NCBI RefSeq assembly: GCF_003268475.1
Contig: NZ_MCIF01000002.1
Span: forward strand, 1,124,075 to 1,173,852
Direction of reading: 5' to 3'
Length of the DNA: 49,778 nucleotides
Source of the DNA: Thermogemmatispora tikiterensis
GTDB lineage: Bacteria > Chloroflexota > Ktedonobacteria > Ktedonobacterales > Ktedonobacteraceae
Below the pieces are notes generated by a model, which was not told the origin of the DNA, ran no database searches, and saw only the letters and a list, made by a program, of their open reading frames with translations. Positions 42,637 through 49,778 of the stretch are shown in pieces (within the stretch, counting starts at the first letter, position 1; each line of letters opens with the position of its first letter). Position numbers and translations under genes: made by a program.

Positions 42637-44115
42637 ATGAGCATTACAGAGTTGCCAGCGACTACCGCCCGGGAATCGGCAGCCCCACCTTTTGAGCGCC
42701 TCTCCGAGGAGCGTAAGGCCAGTGTGGTACGCGAGCTGAGCGCTCTATTGGGAGAGCGCTATGTGCTCCATGATCCATACGATTTAATGTTGTATGAGTA
42801 TGACGCCTCGATCGATCGGAGCCGACCAGATATTGTGGTGCTTCCTTCTTCAACTGAGGAGGTAGCAGGCATCGTGAAGATCGCAGCTCGCCACCGCGTT
42901 CCCGTGGTGCCTCGCGGCGCCGGCACAGGCTTGAGCGGTGGGGCAATCCCCCTCTACGGGGGAATCGTCATTGCCTTTGCGCGCATGAATCGCATTCTGG
43001 AGGTCGACTATGAAAACATGCGTGCCGTGGTGCAACCGGGCCTGGTCAACCTTCATTTGAGTAATGCGCTTAATCCGCGCGGTTTCTACTATGTGCCCGA
43101 TCCGAGCAGCCAGCGCTCGTGCACTATCGGCGGCAACGTGGGAGAGAACGCCGGCGGCCCCCATACGCTGCTCTATGGGGTAACCACTAATCATGTTTTG
43201 GGCCTGGAAATTGTGACCTCCAATGGCGAGGTTGTGGAGGTAGGCGGCTGGACACTGGATCGGCCAGGCTACGATCTGACGGGCCTGATTACTGGCTCTG
43301 AGGGCACACTGTGCGTGGTGACAAAGATCGTTACGCGCATCGTTCACCTGCCAGAGGAGGTGAAGACGATGCTGGCGGTCTTCAATAGCATGGATGATGC
43401 CTCGAATACGGTCTCTGAAATCATTGCCAGTGGCATGATCCCCGCCGCTATTGAGATGATGGACCAGATGATTCTACAGGCCGTGGAGGCAGACATGCAC
43501 GCTGGCTATCCGCTGGATGCCGCCGCTGTGCTGCTGCTGGAGGCTGAGGGGCTGCGCGAGGAGGTAAAGGACCAGACAGAGCGCATCGTGGCAATCTGCC
43601 AGCGCAATCATGCCCGCTCCGTGCGCATTGCCGCCAATGAGACAGAACGCCAGCTGCTATGGGCAGGTCGTAAGAATGCCTTCGGGGCCGTAGGTCGCAT
43701 TAGTCCCGAGTTCTATGTGCAGGATGGAGTCGTACCACGCACGAAGCTGCCTTATGTGCTACGCCGTGTGAGTGAAATCTGTGCACGCTATGGCTTACGT
43801 GTAGGGAATGTCTTTCACGCCGGCGATGGTAACCTTCACCCGCTGATTCTCTTCGACTCGCAAGTGCCTGGCGAGGTCGAACGTGTACGCCAGGCCGGCC
43901 ATGAAATCCTGGCAGTTTGCGCTGAAGTCGGTGGGTCAATCACCGGTGAGCATGGCGTGGGAGTAGAAAAGCAGGAGGAGATGGCCCTGATTTTCAGCCC
44001 TGTCGATCTGCGGGTGATGCAGCAGGTTCGCGAGGCCTGGAATCCAGAGCAGCTTTTTAATCCAGGCAAGCTTTTCCCACGCCCAGGACGCTGCGCAGAG
44101 GTGAAGCAGCTTTGA
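42637..44115 (+). CDS. glcD: Glycolate oxidase FAD-binding subunit GlcD
   Basis: This 492-aa protein is a PCMH-type flavoprotein. The FAD-binding block VPVVPRGAGTGLSGGAIPL is near residue 85, the second block SCTIGGNVGENAGGPHTLLY near 160, and the C-terminal domain carries GNVFHAGDGNLHPLILFD and ITGEHGVGVEKQ. It oxidises glycolate (or another 2-hydroxy acid, such as D-lactate) to the oxoacid, together with GlcE and GlcF. ATG 42637 follows GAAGAAGGG; the frame is open to 42565. A clear terminator follows at 44126-44172, so glcE is transcribed separately. Confidence 0.9.
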   Translation: MSITELPATTARESAAPPFERLSEERKASVVRELSALLGERYVLHDPYDLMLYEYDASIDRSRPDIVVLPSSTEEVAGIVKIAARHRVPVVPRGAGTGLSGGAIPLYGGIVIAFARMNRILEVDYENMRAVVQPGLVNLHLSNALNPRGFYYVPDPSSQRSCTIGGNVGENAGGPHTLLYGVTTNHVLGLEIVTSNGEVVEVGGWTLDRPGYDLTGLITGSEGTLCVVTKIVTRIVHLPEEVKTMLAVFNSMDDASNTVSEIIASGMIPAAIEMMDQMILQAVEADMHAGYPLDAAAVLLLEAEGLREEVKDQTERIVAICQRNHARSVRIAANETERQLLWAGRKNAFGAVGRISPEFYVQDGVVPRTKLPYVLRRVSEICARYGLRVGNVFHAGDGNLHPLILFDSQVPGEVERVRQAGHEILAVCAEVGGSITGEHGVGVEKQEEMALIFSPVDLRVMQQVREAWNPEQLFNPGKLFPRPGRCAEVKQL

Positions 44116-44125
44116 GTGCAGACGC

Positions 44126-44172
44126 CTGTTTGAGTTCGATGCCTCTATCGAACTCAGACAGCCTCTTTCTTT
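44126..44172 (+). terminator. Terminator behind glcD
   Basis: TGAGTTCGAT (44131-44140) pairs perfectly with ATCGAACTCA (44147-44156); CTGT/ACAG extends the stem beyond one mismatch. CCTCTTTCTTT follows. This is a good intrinsic terminator for the rightward transcript. Confidence 0.75.
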
Positions 44173-44350
44173 GGCGCGCCGGTCAACTTGTTCGCTGGCC
44201 TTCTCCTTTCCTGCGCTTGCTTAGACTCGATCGGCTTCCCTTAGCTGCCCGCTCGCTCTCTAGCAAGCAAGCTGCGTTAAAGCGCAGGCAGGGGTCGGAG
44301 ATAGGCCGGCTAGCTGGCCTGGTGAGCTGACTCGCTCTCTGCTTCCAGAC

Positions 44351-44908
44351 TCAGGTTTGCCCGTCCTGGCTCTGCCGCTCCTCAGCTGTTGCTGAGACGC
44401 CCGGGGTGTTGGCCGCTGGTTCTTCCCCGGTGCTGCTGAGAAGCGAGCGGGAGAGAGTGCGCATATGCTCCAGGATCAGTCCACAGTGACGGATCGCCTG
44501 CTGCAAACAGGCTCGCGCAGTCATTGAGGCGATTTGCGCAAGCCCGCCTGGCGCCAGGGCGAAAGCTAGCGGCTCATCTAGCGCTTCATTTGGAAGTCTG
44601 TCAAGTATGTCATGGACTTCCTTGAGCCAGCGCTGATAGCGCGCAATCAGCGCCGGTAGCGTTCCCGCAGCGCAAAATTCGGCCAGGCTCGGTGAAGGCT
44701 GTGGCCTCTTGCCAATTTGGCCGACAATCCAAAATTCCCCGACTTCGACCAAGTAGGTGGCCAGCATGAAGATGGAGTAGCTCTCAGGTGTCGGGAAAGG
44801 ATGATCAAGCAGCGCCGCAGGAACCTGTTGCAGCAGTTGAAGCGCTTCATGCGCAATGTGATCAAACTCGCTGGAAAATTGCCGGGCCTCGTTCGTCATA
44901 GCTTTCAT
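44351..44908 (-). CDS. DinB-like four-helix protein (tentative)
   Basis: This 185-aa protein is helical throughout, with a DinB/YfiT-like pattern: a first helix (EFDHIAHEALQLLQQVPAAL), PTPESYSIFMLATYLVEVGE in the second, and QQAIRHCGLILEHMR near the fourth helix with two His seven residues apart. One of the three His of metal-binding DinB proteins seems missing in helix 2. Some relatives are thiol-dependent hydrolases, others have no known role. ATG 44908 follows AGGAG at 8 nt. It sits on the opposite strand between glcD and glcE. Confidence 0.6.
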   Translation of the reverse strand: MKAMTNEARQFSSEFDHIAHEALQLLQQVPAALLDHPFPTPESYSIFMLATYLVEVGEFWIVGQIGKRPQPSPSLAEFCAAGTLPALIARYQRWLKEVHDILDRLPNEALDEPLAFALAPGGLAQIASMTARACLQQAIRHCGLILEHMRTLSRSLLSSTGEEPAANTPGVSATAEERQSQDGQT

Positions 44909-45080
44909 TATAAACGCTCCTGGCCTCAGAGGCTAGCAAACCAGGCAAGGTAATGTACAGCAAGAATGGCCGCCAGATGGCTCGCTTGCGCTCACCTGCT
45001 GCTTTGTCGCCAGCTGACCTGGTCCACCTTCTCCTAGTGCGAGCGCAGCCGTTGAGAATGAGAGATAAGAACAGTAATTA

Positions 45081-45089
45081 TGCTATAAT
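45081..45089 (+). promoter_or_regulatory. Extended -10 promoter of the glcE unit
   Basis: TGCTATAAT is a TGn-extended, perfect -10 box. No matching -35 box is seen, as is common for extended -10 promoters. The glcE ATG is about 145 bp downstream. Confidence 0.55.
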
Positions 45090-45232
45090 GTCGGCGGCGG
45101 CGTCAGGTGAAGCCAGTCAGCCAGTCCGCAGTCCGACTCATGCCGCCACCTGGCCTGGCCGCTCGGCTGGGCTGGCCTTTCCGCCGCTACGGGTTTGGCG
45201 CTAACTTTTTATTTCTGGAGGAGCAGAGCCTG

Positions 45233-46567
45233 ATGGGTGACTTCGCCAGCTTCATTGCCGCTCTTCAAGAGCAGCTACCCCAGACCGCTGTCCTTCTTGA
45301 TTCTGCAACACTGCAGCGCTATGCGGTTGATGAGATGCAGCCCCGGGCCGTCATCGTGCCGTCGAGTACGGATGAGGCAGCGCAGACTGTGGCTCTAGCT
45401 CACCAGTATCAGGTGAGCCTTTTGCCACGCGGTGGCGGAACCCATCTCGGTCTGGGAGGTGTCCCTAAGAGCCTGGAGGCCGTGATCGAGCTTACTCGTC
45501 TCTCGCGCTTGCTAGAGCACGAGGCTGCCGATCTGACTTGTCAGGTCGAAGCCGGTATCACGCTGGCCGCGCTCCAGAGGCAACTGGCCATCCGTGGTCA
45601 GCGTCTGGCTCTCGACCCCCCTCATGCCGAGCAGGCTACTATTGGGGGGATTCTGGCCACTAATGCCAGCGGCCCGCGCCGCCTGCGCTACGGGACCGCG
45701 CGTGATCTGGTCATCGGGTTGCGCACAATCCAGGCCGATGGTGAAATCGCCCGCAGTGGGGGCCGGGTAGTGAAAAATGTAGCTGGCTACGATCTGAACA
45801 AGCTCTATATCGGCTCGCTAGGGACGCTGGCGATCATTGTTGAGGCGAATTTCAAGCTCCATCCTCTGCCCGCGGCAGAGCGCACGCTTTTGCTCACCTT
45901 TCCAGCCGTGACCGATGCAATGCGTCTGGTGAGCGCAGTGCTCGGCTCTGTTTTGACTCCAACGGCCATTGAGCTGCTGGACGGCAATGCCGCCAGGGCG
46001 ATTGCGACCCGAGCAGGTCTGTCCTTGCCGGCCAACGGTTATACGCTGGCTTTCGACTTTGAAGGAAGTCTCAGCGCTATTCATCGTCAAATGGATGAGA
46101 CACGCCTGCTGGCTCGCCAGCATGGGGCTTTGATGGGGGAGGATTTGCAAGGAGCCGAGCAGGAGGCGTTTTGGGAGGCTGTGCGTGCCCAGACAAGCGG
46201 CGAGCTGACATGCAAGGCAACGATGCTGATTACTTCAATTGCTGCTTACCTGCAGTTCGCTGAGCAGCTCTGCCGGCGCTTAAATCTGGAGATGGCCGCT
46301 GTGGCTCATGCCGGCAGTGGCATCGTCTATCTCGAACTGCACCCTGCGGAGGTGAGCAGTGAACTGCTAGAAGCGCTGAGGCTTTTGCGGCAGCAGGCTC
46401 AGGAGGGGAAAGGGAGCCTGGTCATCGAACGCGCCCCAACAGCCTTAAAGCGCCAGATTGATGTCTGGGGACCAGTTGGTTCGGACTTTCCGCTCATGCA
46501 ACGGATCAAGCAGCGCTTTGATCCAGGCGGAATCTTTGTCAAGGGTCGTTTCGTGGGAGGTCTCTAG
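45233..46567 (+). CDS. glcE: Glycolate oxidase FAD-binding subunit GlcE
   Basis: This 444-aa protein is homologous to GlcD but has the typical GlcE differences. The FAD block is VSLLPRGGGTHLGLGGVPK, the second block ATIGGILATNASGPRRLRYG, then GRVVKNVAGYDLNKLYIGSLG. ATG 45233 is chosen because GGAGGAG lies 9 nt upstream; the frame is open to 45107. A methyltransferase gene begins 7 nt behind its stop, so the two are translated from one transcript. GlcD and GlcF lie on either side, not directly adjacent. Confidence 0.88.
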   Translation: MGDFASFIAALQEQLPQTAVLLDSATLQRYAVDEMQPRAVIVPSSTDEAAQTVALAHQYQVSLLPRGGGTHLGLGGVPKSLEAVIELTRLSRLLEHEAADLTCQVEAGITLAALQRQLAIRGQRLALDPPHAEQATIGGILATNASGPRRLRYGTARDLVIGLRTIQADGEIARSGGRVVKNVAGYDLNKLYIGSLGTLAIIVEANFKLHPLPAAERTLLLTFPAVTDAMRLVSAVLGSVLTPTAIELLDGNAARAIATRAGLSLPANGYTLAFDFEGSLSAIHRQMDETRLLARQHGALMGEDLQGAEQEAFWEAVRAQTSGELTCKATMLITSIAAYLQFAEQLCRRLNLEMAAVAHAGSGIVYLELHPAEVSSELLEALRLLRQQAQEGKGSLVIERAPTALKRQIDVWGPVGSDFPLMQRIKQRFDPGGIFVKGRFVGGL

Positions 46568-46573
46568 CCAGCG

Positions 46574-47734
46574 GTGAAGGTCACGCTTTACGGAGCCAAC
46601 GATAACAATGCAGCACGAGTGATCGCCACGGCTCAGCCGGAGTTCTTTCAACCCGCACTGGCTGAGTTGCAGTCGCTTTGTCAGGCGCTGACAGTGGAAG
46701 AGGAGCTGGCTCCTGGAATTGCTTTGTGCACCGTCCCGGAGATACGCAGGTTTTTGCACCAGGCGATGGAGCATATGCCCATCTTCGTGCGTCATCTGGC
46801 ACCGGCACAGGCCATCGTTGAGTTGAGTGGGACGATAGAAGAGGACTGCGCCCGCCTGGCCCTTGCGCTAGCTGCTTTGCCCGAGTTCGCTTGGCTGGGG
46901 CCGGGACAGCACTTTGCGGTCCAGGCTCGTCTACTGCCTCCAGTCAAGCAGCCCCTCGCCTGCTCACTCTCTTATACGAGCGGCCAGATCAACCAGAGGC
47001 TAGCAAGTGTGATCAGCGAGGAAACGGGGGCGATCGAGTCCATTCGTAAGCCACGGATCGTGCTGTCGATAGCCCTGACCGCTGAACGGGGCTTTGTCGG
47101 CATCTCACTGGCAGAGGAGAACCTGAGTTCCTGGCCGGGAGGTGAGCGACATTTCGCTCGCTTACCTGAGCAGATTAGCCGAGCGGAATTGAAGCTGTTG
47201 GAGGCGCTAGAGGTTTTTAACCTGACATTGCCAACCGAAGGCGAGGCTCTTGATCTGGGGGCCGCCCCCGGTGGTTGGACTCGCCTTCTGCTTCAGGCTG
47301 GTCTGCGCGTGGTAGCAGTTGATCCCGCCGCGCTTGCCCCAGCTTTGCGAGAGGAAGCCTCTTCGCGTCTTGAATACCGACGTTGCTCCGCCGAGGTTTA
47401 TTTAGCTGAGGCTCTGCACCAATCGCGGCGCTTCGCCGTCATTACCAATGATATGCGGATGGACGCTCGCGATGCAGCTCGCCTGCTGGTACGAGCCGCT
47501 GAACTGCTCAGAGATGATGGCTTTGTCCTCAGCGTGCTCAAGTTGCCACATGTCACGAAGCGCATCCAGCCGCTGCCCGTTCTGCGCGAGGCGCTGGGGA
47601 TTCTGCAGAGGACATACGCCCTTGTGAGGGCCCGTCAGCTCTTTCACAATCGCCAGGAGGTTACTGTTGTGGCTGCCTCTCCTCGTCAGAGTCGACCTTT
47701 CTCTGGTCGTCGCCCATCACGAGCAGGGGCATAG
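46574..47734 (+). CDS. THUMP/FtsJ-type RNA methyltransferase (RlmM-like)
   Basis: This 386-aa protein combines a THUMP-like N-terminal half (about 60-190) with an RrmJ/FtsJ-type methyltransferase domain (about 205-375). The SAM motif is EALDLGAAPGGWTRLLLQAG. Candidate catalytic residues of the K-D-K-E set are Asp in VITNDMRMD, Lys in LSVLKLPH and Glu in HNRQEVTVVA. RlmM of E. coli has this layout and methylates the 2'-OH of C2498 in 23S rRNA; here the target is inferred only. The start is GTG 46574, with GGGAGG 13 nt upstream. It lies between glcE and glcF. Confidence 0.78.
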   Translation: MKVTLYGANDNNAARVIATAQPEFFQPALAELQSLCQALTVEEELAPGIALCTVPEIRRFLHQAMEHMPIFVRHLAPAQAIVELSGTIEEDCARLALALAALPEFAWLGPGQHFAVQARLLPPVKQPLACSLSYTSGQINQRLASVISEETGAIESIRKPRIVLSIALTAERGFVGISLAEENLSSWPGGERHFARLPEQISRAELKLLEALEVFNLTLPTEGEALDLGAAPGGWTRLLLQAGLRVVAVDPAALAPALREEASSRLEYRRCSAEVYLAEALHQSRRFAVITNDMRMDARDAARLLVRAAELLRDDGFVLSVLKLPHVTKRIQPLPVLREALGILQRTYALVRARQLFHNRQEVTVVAASPRQSRPFSGRRPSRAGA

Positions 47735-47939
47735 CATGCGAAACGTTGCCTTCTGCCGCCTGACTTGACCTCTCCTGGGAGGGTTAGCCAGCAGGCGGTA
47801 GACAAAACATCACGGCGCAGAGAGACGGCAGGGCAGACCGCGTTAATGGGGAGGAGAGGCGCCCCTGCCGCAGAAAAAGTGCTCCTGACTCTCATCATCG
47901 GTCGGTCCTCTGCAAGCAAGACTACTCTGGGAGGAAATT

Positions 47940-49487
47940 ATGTCCAGTCACTCCACGGCGCTGGCAACGACGCTGGCTGTCGCTGCGCCTACTGAAGGCC
48001 CACTTCGCCGTCATACACATACCTATCAATTAATGCGTCAGTGCATTCATTGCGGCTTCTGCCTGCCTACATGTCCCACCTATGCACTGCTTGGGGTAGA
48101 GATGGATTCACCCCGAGGGCGCATCTATCAGATGCAGGCGGTAGCGGAAGGCCGGATCGCCATCAGTCCAGAGTTTGTGGAGCATATGTACTGCTGTCTG
48201 GGCTGCCGTGCCTGTGAAACCGCCTGCCCTTCTGGTGTGCAGTTCGGGAAGCTAATCGAGGCTGCTCGCGAGCAGATCCAGCTAGAGATCGAGCGGGCCG
48301 GGCAGGCTCCAGCAAATCTGTCAGCCGACGGTGCAGCTAGAGCAACCTTGGAGTCACGTACTACTCGACTCTTGCGTCGAGCTTTCTTCGACGTCCTGCT
48401 GCCTTCACGCTTGATGACGACGCTTTTCTTTGCAGCTCTTAAGCTTTACCAGCGCAGCGGTCTGCAGGCCCTAGTTCATGCTACTGGCTTACTGGACATG
48501 GTGAACGCTCTACCGACCCCATTCCAGGGTCGATTGAAGACCCCGGAAGCCTTAATGGCGCCAGCGCGTGGTCCCCTTTTCTCTCGCCCACTGCCAGAGA
48601 TCACGCCGGCCTTGGGCCAGCGCCGCTATCGCGTCGGCTTCATCAGCGGTTGCATTATGGATCAGGTATTCCGCGACGTGAATGAGGCGACTATCCGGGT
48701 GCTGGCCGCTAACGGCTGCGAGGTCATCACCCCCCCACAGCAGCGCTGCTGTGGGGCACTCCATGTCCACGCAGGCGAAGCACAGCGTGGGCGAGAGCTG
48801 GCACGCTACAATATCGATGTTTTCGAGGCCTATCAGTGCGATGCGATCATCATTAACTCGGCGGGCTGCGGCTCCAATCTAAAGGAATATGGCCACCTAC
48901 TGGCAGATGACCCGCTCTATGCCGAGCGAGCTGCCGCCTTTAGCGCTAAAGTAAGAGATATCAGTGAGTTTCTGACTTCGATCGATCTCAACCGGGAGAT
49001 GGGCGAGGTGCCCCTCACGATCACTTACCATGACGCCTGTCACCTGATCCACGGCCAAAAAATTAAGCAGCAGCCACGCCGCTTGTTACAAAACATTCCC
49101 GGTCTGCGGCTAGTGGAGCTAAAAGAGGCCGATTGGTGCTGCGGCAGCGCGGGTATTTACAATATCACGAATCAGGACCTGGCTGGCAAGCTGCTGGAGA
49201 GAAAAATGAACAATATCGCAGCTACTGGAGCGGAGGCAGTAGTCACTGGTAACCCAGGCTGTATGATGCAAATTGCCCTGGGGATTCGCGAGCGCGGCTT
49301 GAGAATGCAGGTTCTGCATCCTGTTGAGTTGCTCGATCAGGCCTACCGAGCAGCCGGTCTCTACCGTCAGCCTGCTGCGGCAGCAGTAGCCCGTCGACGA
49401 CGCCTGCGCCAGCGTGCGTTGCTAGTCGGCATGGGAGCCAGTGCCGGAGCCGCGATCGGCTTCTGGCTGGCACGTCGTTCACGCTGA
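47940..49487 (+). CDS. glcF: Glycolate oxidase iron-sulfur subunit GlcF
   Basis: This 515-aa protein has two 4Fe-4S ferredoxin motifs: CIHCGFCLPTCPTY at about 35-48 and CCLGCRACETACPSG at about 88-102. Two CCG domains follow (QRCCGALHVHAGE and EADWCCGSAGIYN), as in GlcF and heterodisulfide-reductase-like proteins. It passes electrons from the flavin subunits to the chain. Unusually it ends in a basic stretch plus a glycine-rich hydrophobic helix (ALLVGMGASAGAAIGFWLA), which may anchor it to the membrane. ATG 47940 follows GGGAGG by 5 nt. About 205 bp separate it from the methyltransferase gene. Confidence 0.9.
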   Translation: MSSHSTALATTLAVAAPTEGPLRRHTHTYQLMRQCIHCGFCLPTCPTYALLGVEMDSPRGRIYQMQAVAEGRIAISPEFVEHMYCCLGCRACETACPSGVQFGKLIEAAREQIQLEIERAGQAPANLSADGAARATLESRTTRLLRRAFFDVLLPSRLMTTLFFAALKLYQRSGLQALVHATGLLDMVNALPTPFQGRLKTPEALMAPARGPLFSRPLPEITPALGQRRYRVGFISGCIMDQVFRDVNEATIRVLAANGCEVITPPQQRCCGALHVHAGEAQRGRELARYNIDVFEAYQCDAIIINSAGCGSNLKEYGHLLADDPLYAERAAAFSAKVRDISEFLTSIDLNREMGEVPLTITYHDACHLIHGQKIKQQPRRLLQNIPGLRLVELKEADWCCGSAGIYNITNQDLAGKLLERKMNNIAATGAEAVVTGNPGCMMQIALGIRERGLRMQVLHPVELLDQAYRAAGLYRQPAAAAVARRRRLRQRALLVGMGASAGAAIGFWLARRSR

Positions 49488-49600
49488 GTCAGCAGATCAT
49501 TGCAGGCAAGTGTAGACTGGCTCCGATCCTTGCCGGGGCAGGTCTCTAGAGGCTGCCTGTCCACTGTATGACATGGGCTACCTCTAAGAGGGTGTTCAGA

Positions 49601-49661
49601 ACCCAAACAAGAGAGGGGCCTACCGGTCACCCTGGCTGGTAGGCCCCTCTCTTGTTTGGGT
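49601..49661. terminator. Perfect 24-bp stem hairpin near the right end
   Basis: Bases 49601-49624 (starting ACCCAAACAAGAG) are the exact reverse complement of 49638-49661, with a 13-nt loop. The stem is unusually long for a bacterial terminator, and no T run follows on either strand. It may still end glcF transcription, or be a small palindromic element or the edge of a mobile element (GGTGTTCAGA precedes it). The remaining bases to 49778 show no gene. Confidence 0.55.
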
Positions 49662-49778
49662 CATCAAACAATAAGCTCTTCTTAAAAGACACTTCACAAC
49701 TGCAGCAATTCTTGCCTCAATTTTGCCGAGAGGAGCCGTAGACAGCGTAACAAGGCAGAGCTGAGATAGATAAGGGAG

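Overview
The window looks like chromosomal DNA of a high-GC, spore-forming-type filamentous Chloroflexota, most likely class Ktedonobacteria (Thermogemmatispora-like). This is an inference from gene style, not from a marker gene: SARP/BTAD regulators with long helical-repeat tails, a Ser/Thr kinase with a transmembrane segment and an extracellular jelly-roll-like domain, HicAB, an F420-type luciferase-like oxidoreductase, GH42 beta-galactosidase and GlcDEF, all in dense strings with GGAGG-type ribosome sites and frequent GTG/TTG starts. No rRNA or tRNA gene was recognised.

Left end (1-7.7 kb): the edge of a CRISPR array (one partial and one complete 37-nt repeat around a 35-nt spacer), a structured non-coding stretch, then two leftward SARP/BTAD-type regulator genes. 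The first is full length (707 aa); the second (500 aa) has lost its DNA-binding head and begins in two shuffled pieces of its neighbour. A rightward set follows: a small CPRC protein, a class I methyltransferase and a 177-aa unknown, linked by ATGA overlaps, then a HicA-HicB toxin-antitoxin pair with its own promoter.

Central metabolic part (7.7-24.8 kb): a fused alpha-beta E1 2-oxoacid dehydrogenase (leftward) is divergent from a stand-alone E1-alpha-like gene whose thiamin-diphosphate motif is altered; the latter runs into a GH42 beta-galactosidase. Leftward genes follow for a Nudix hydrolase, a FluG-type amidohydrolase, a Mop-type molybdate-binding protein, aldehyde dehydrogenase and ornithine carbamoyltransferase. 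Next come a CoiA-like competence protein and a YtxH protein (rightward), then MurA, a glutamine-synthetase-like enzyme and an F420-type oxidoreductase (leftward).

Efflux and sugar part (24.8-33.8 kb): a regulator with two TetR-type helix-turn-helix domains in one chain, with an operator just downstream of its -10 box, leads an MFS exporter of the DHA2 type, a short HlyD/EmrA adaptor without coiled-coil hairpin, and a small anchored protein with a helical tail. Opposite runs a unit of an unknown protein, galT, galK, an M55 D-aminopeptidase and a Nudix hydrolase. With the GH42 enzyme this gives lactose/galactoside cleavage plus two Leloir steps, but no galE is visible.

Right part (33.8-49.8 kb), mostly rightward: a small cysteine-containing unknown, mutY without the usual C-terminal domain, a PIG-L deacetylase, a Ser/Thr kinase, a FolK-FolE2 fusion (two pterin steps in one chain), rsfS with a 57-aa membrane protein, a lamin-tail-domain surface protein, and glycolate oxidase subunits glcD, glcE, glcF interrupted by a DinB-like gene on the other strand and a THUMP/FtsJ-type methyltransferase. 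The window ends in a perfect 24-bp stem hairpin.
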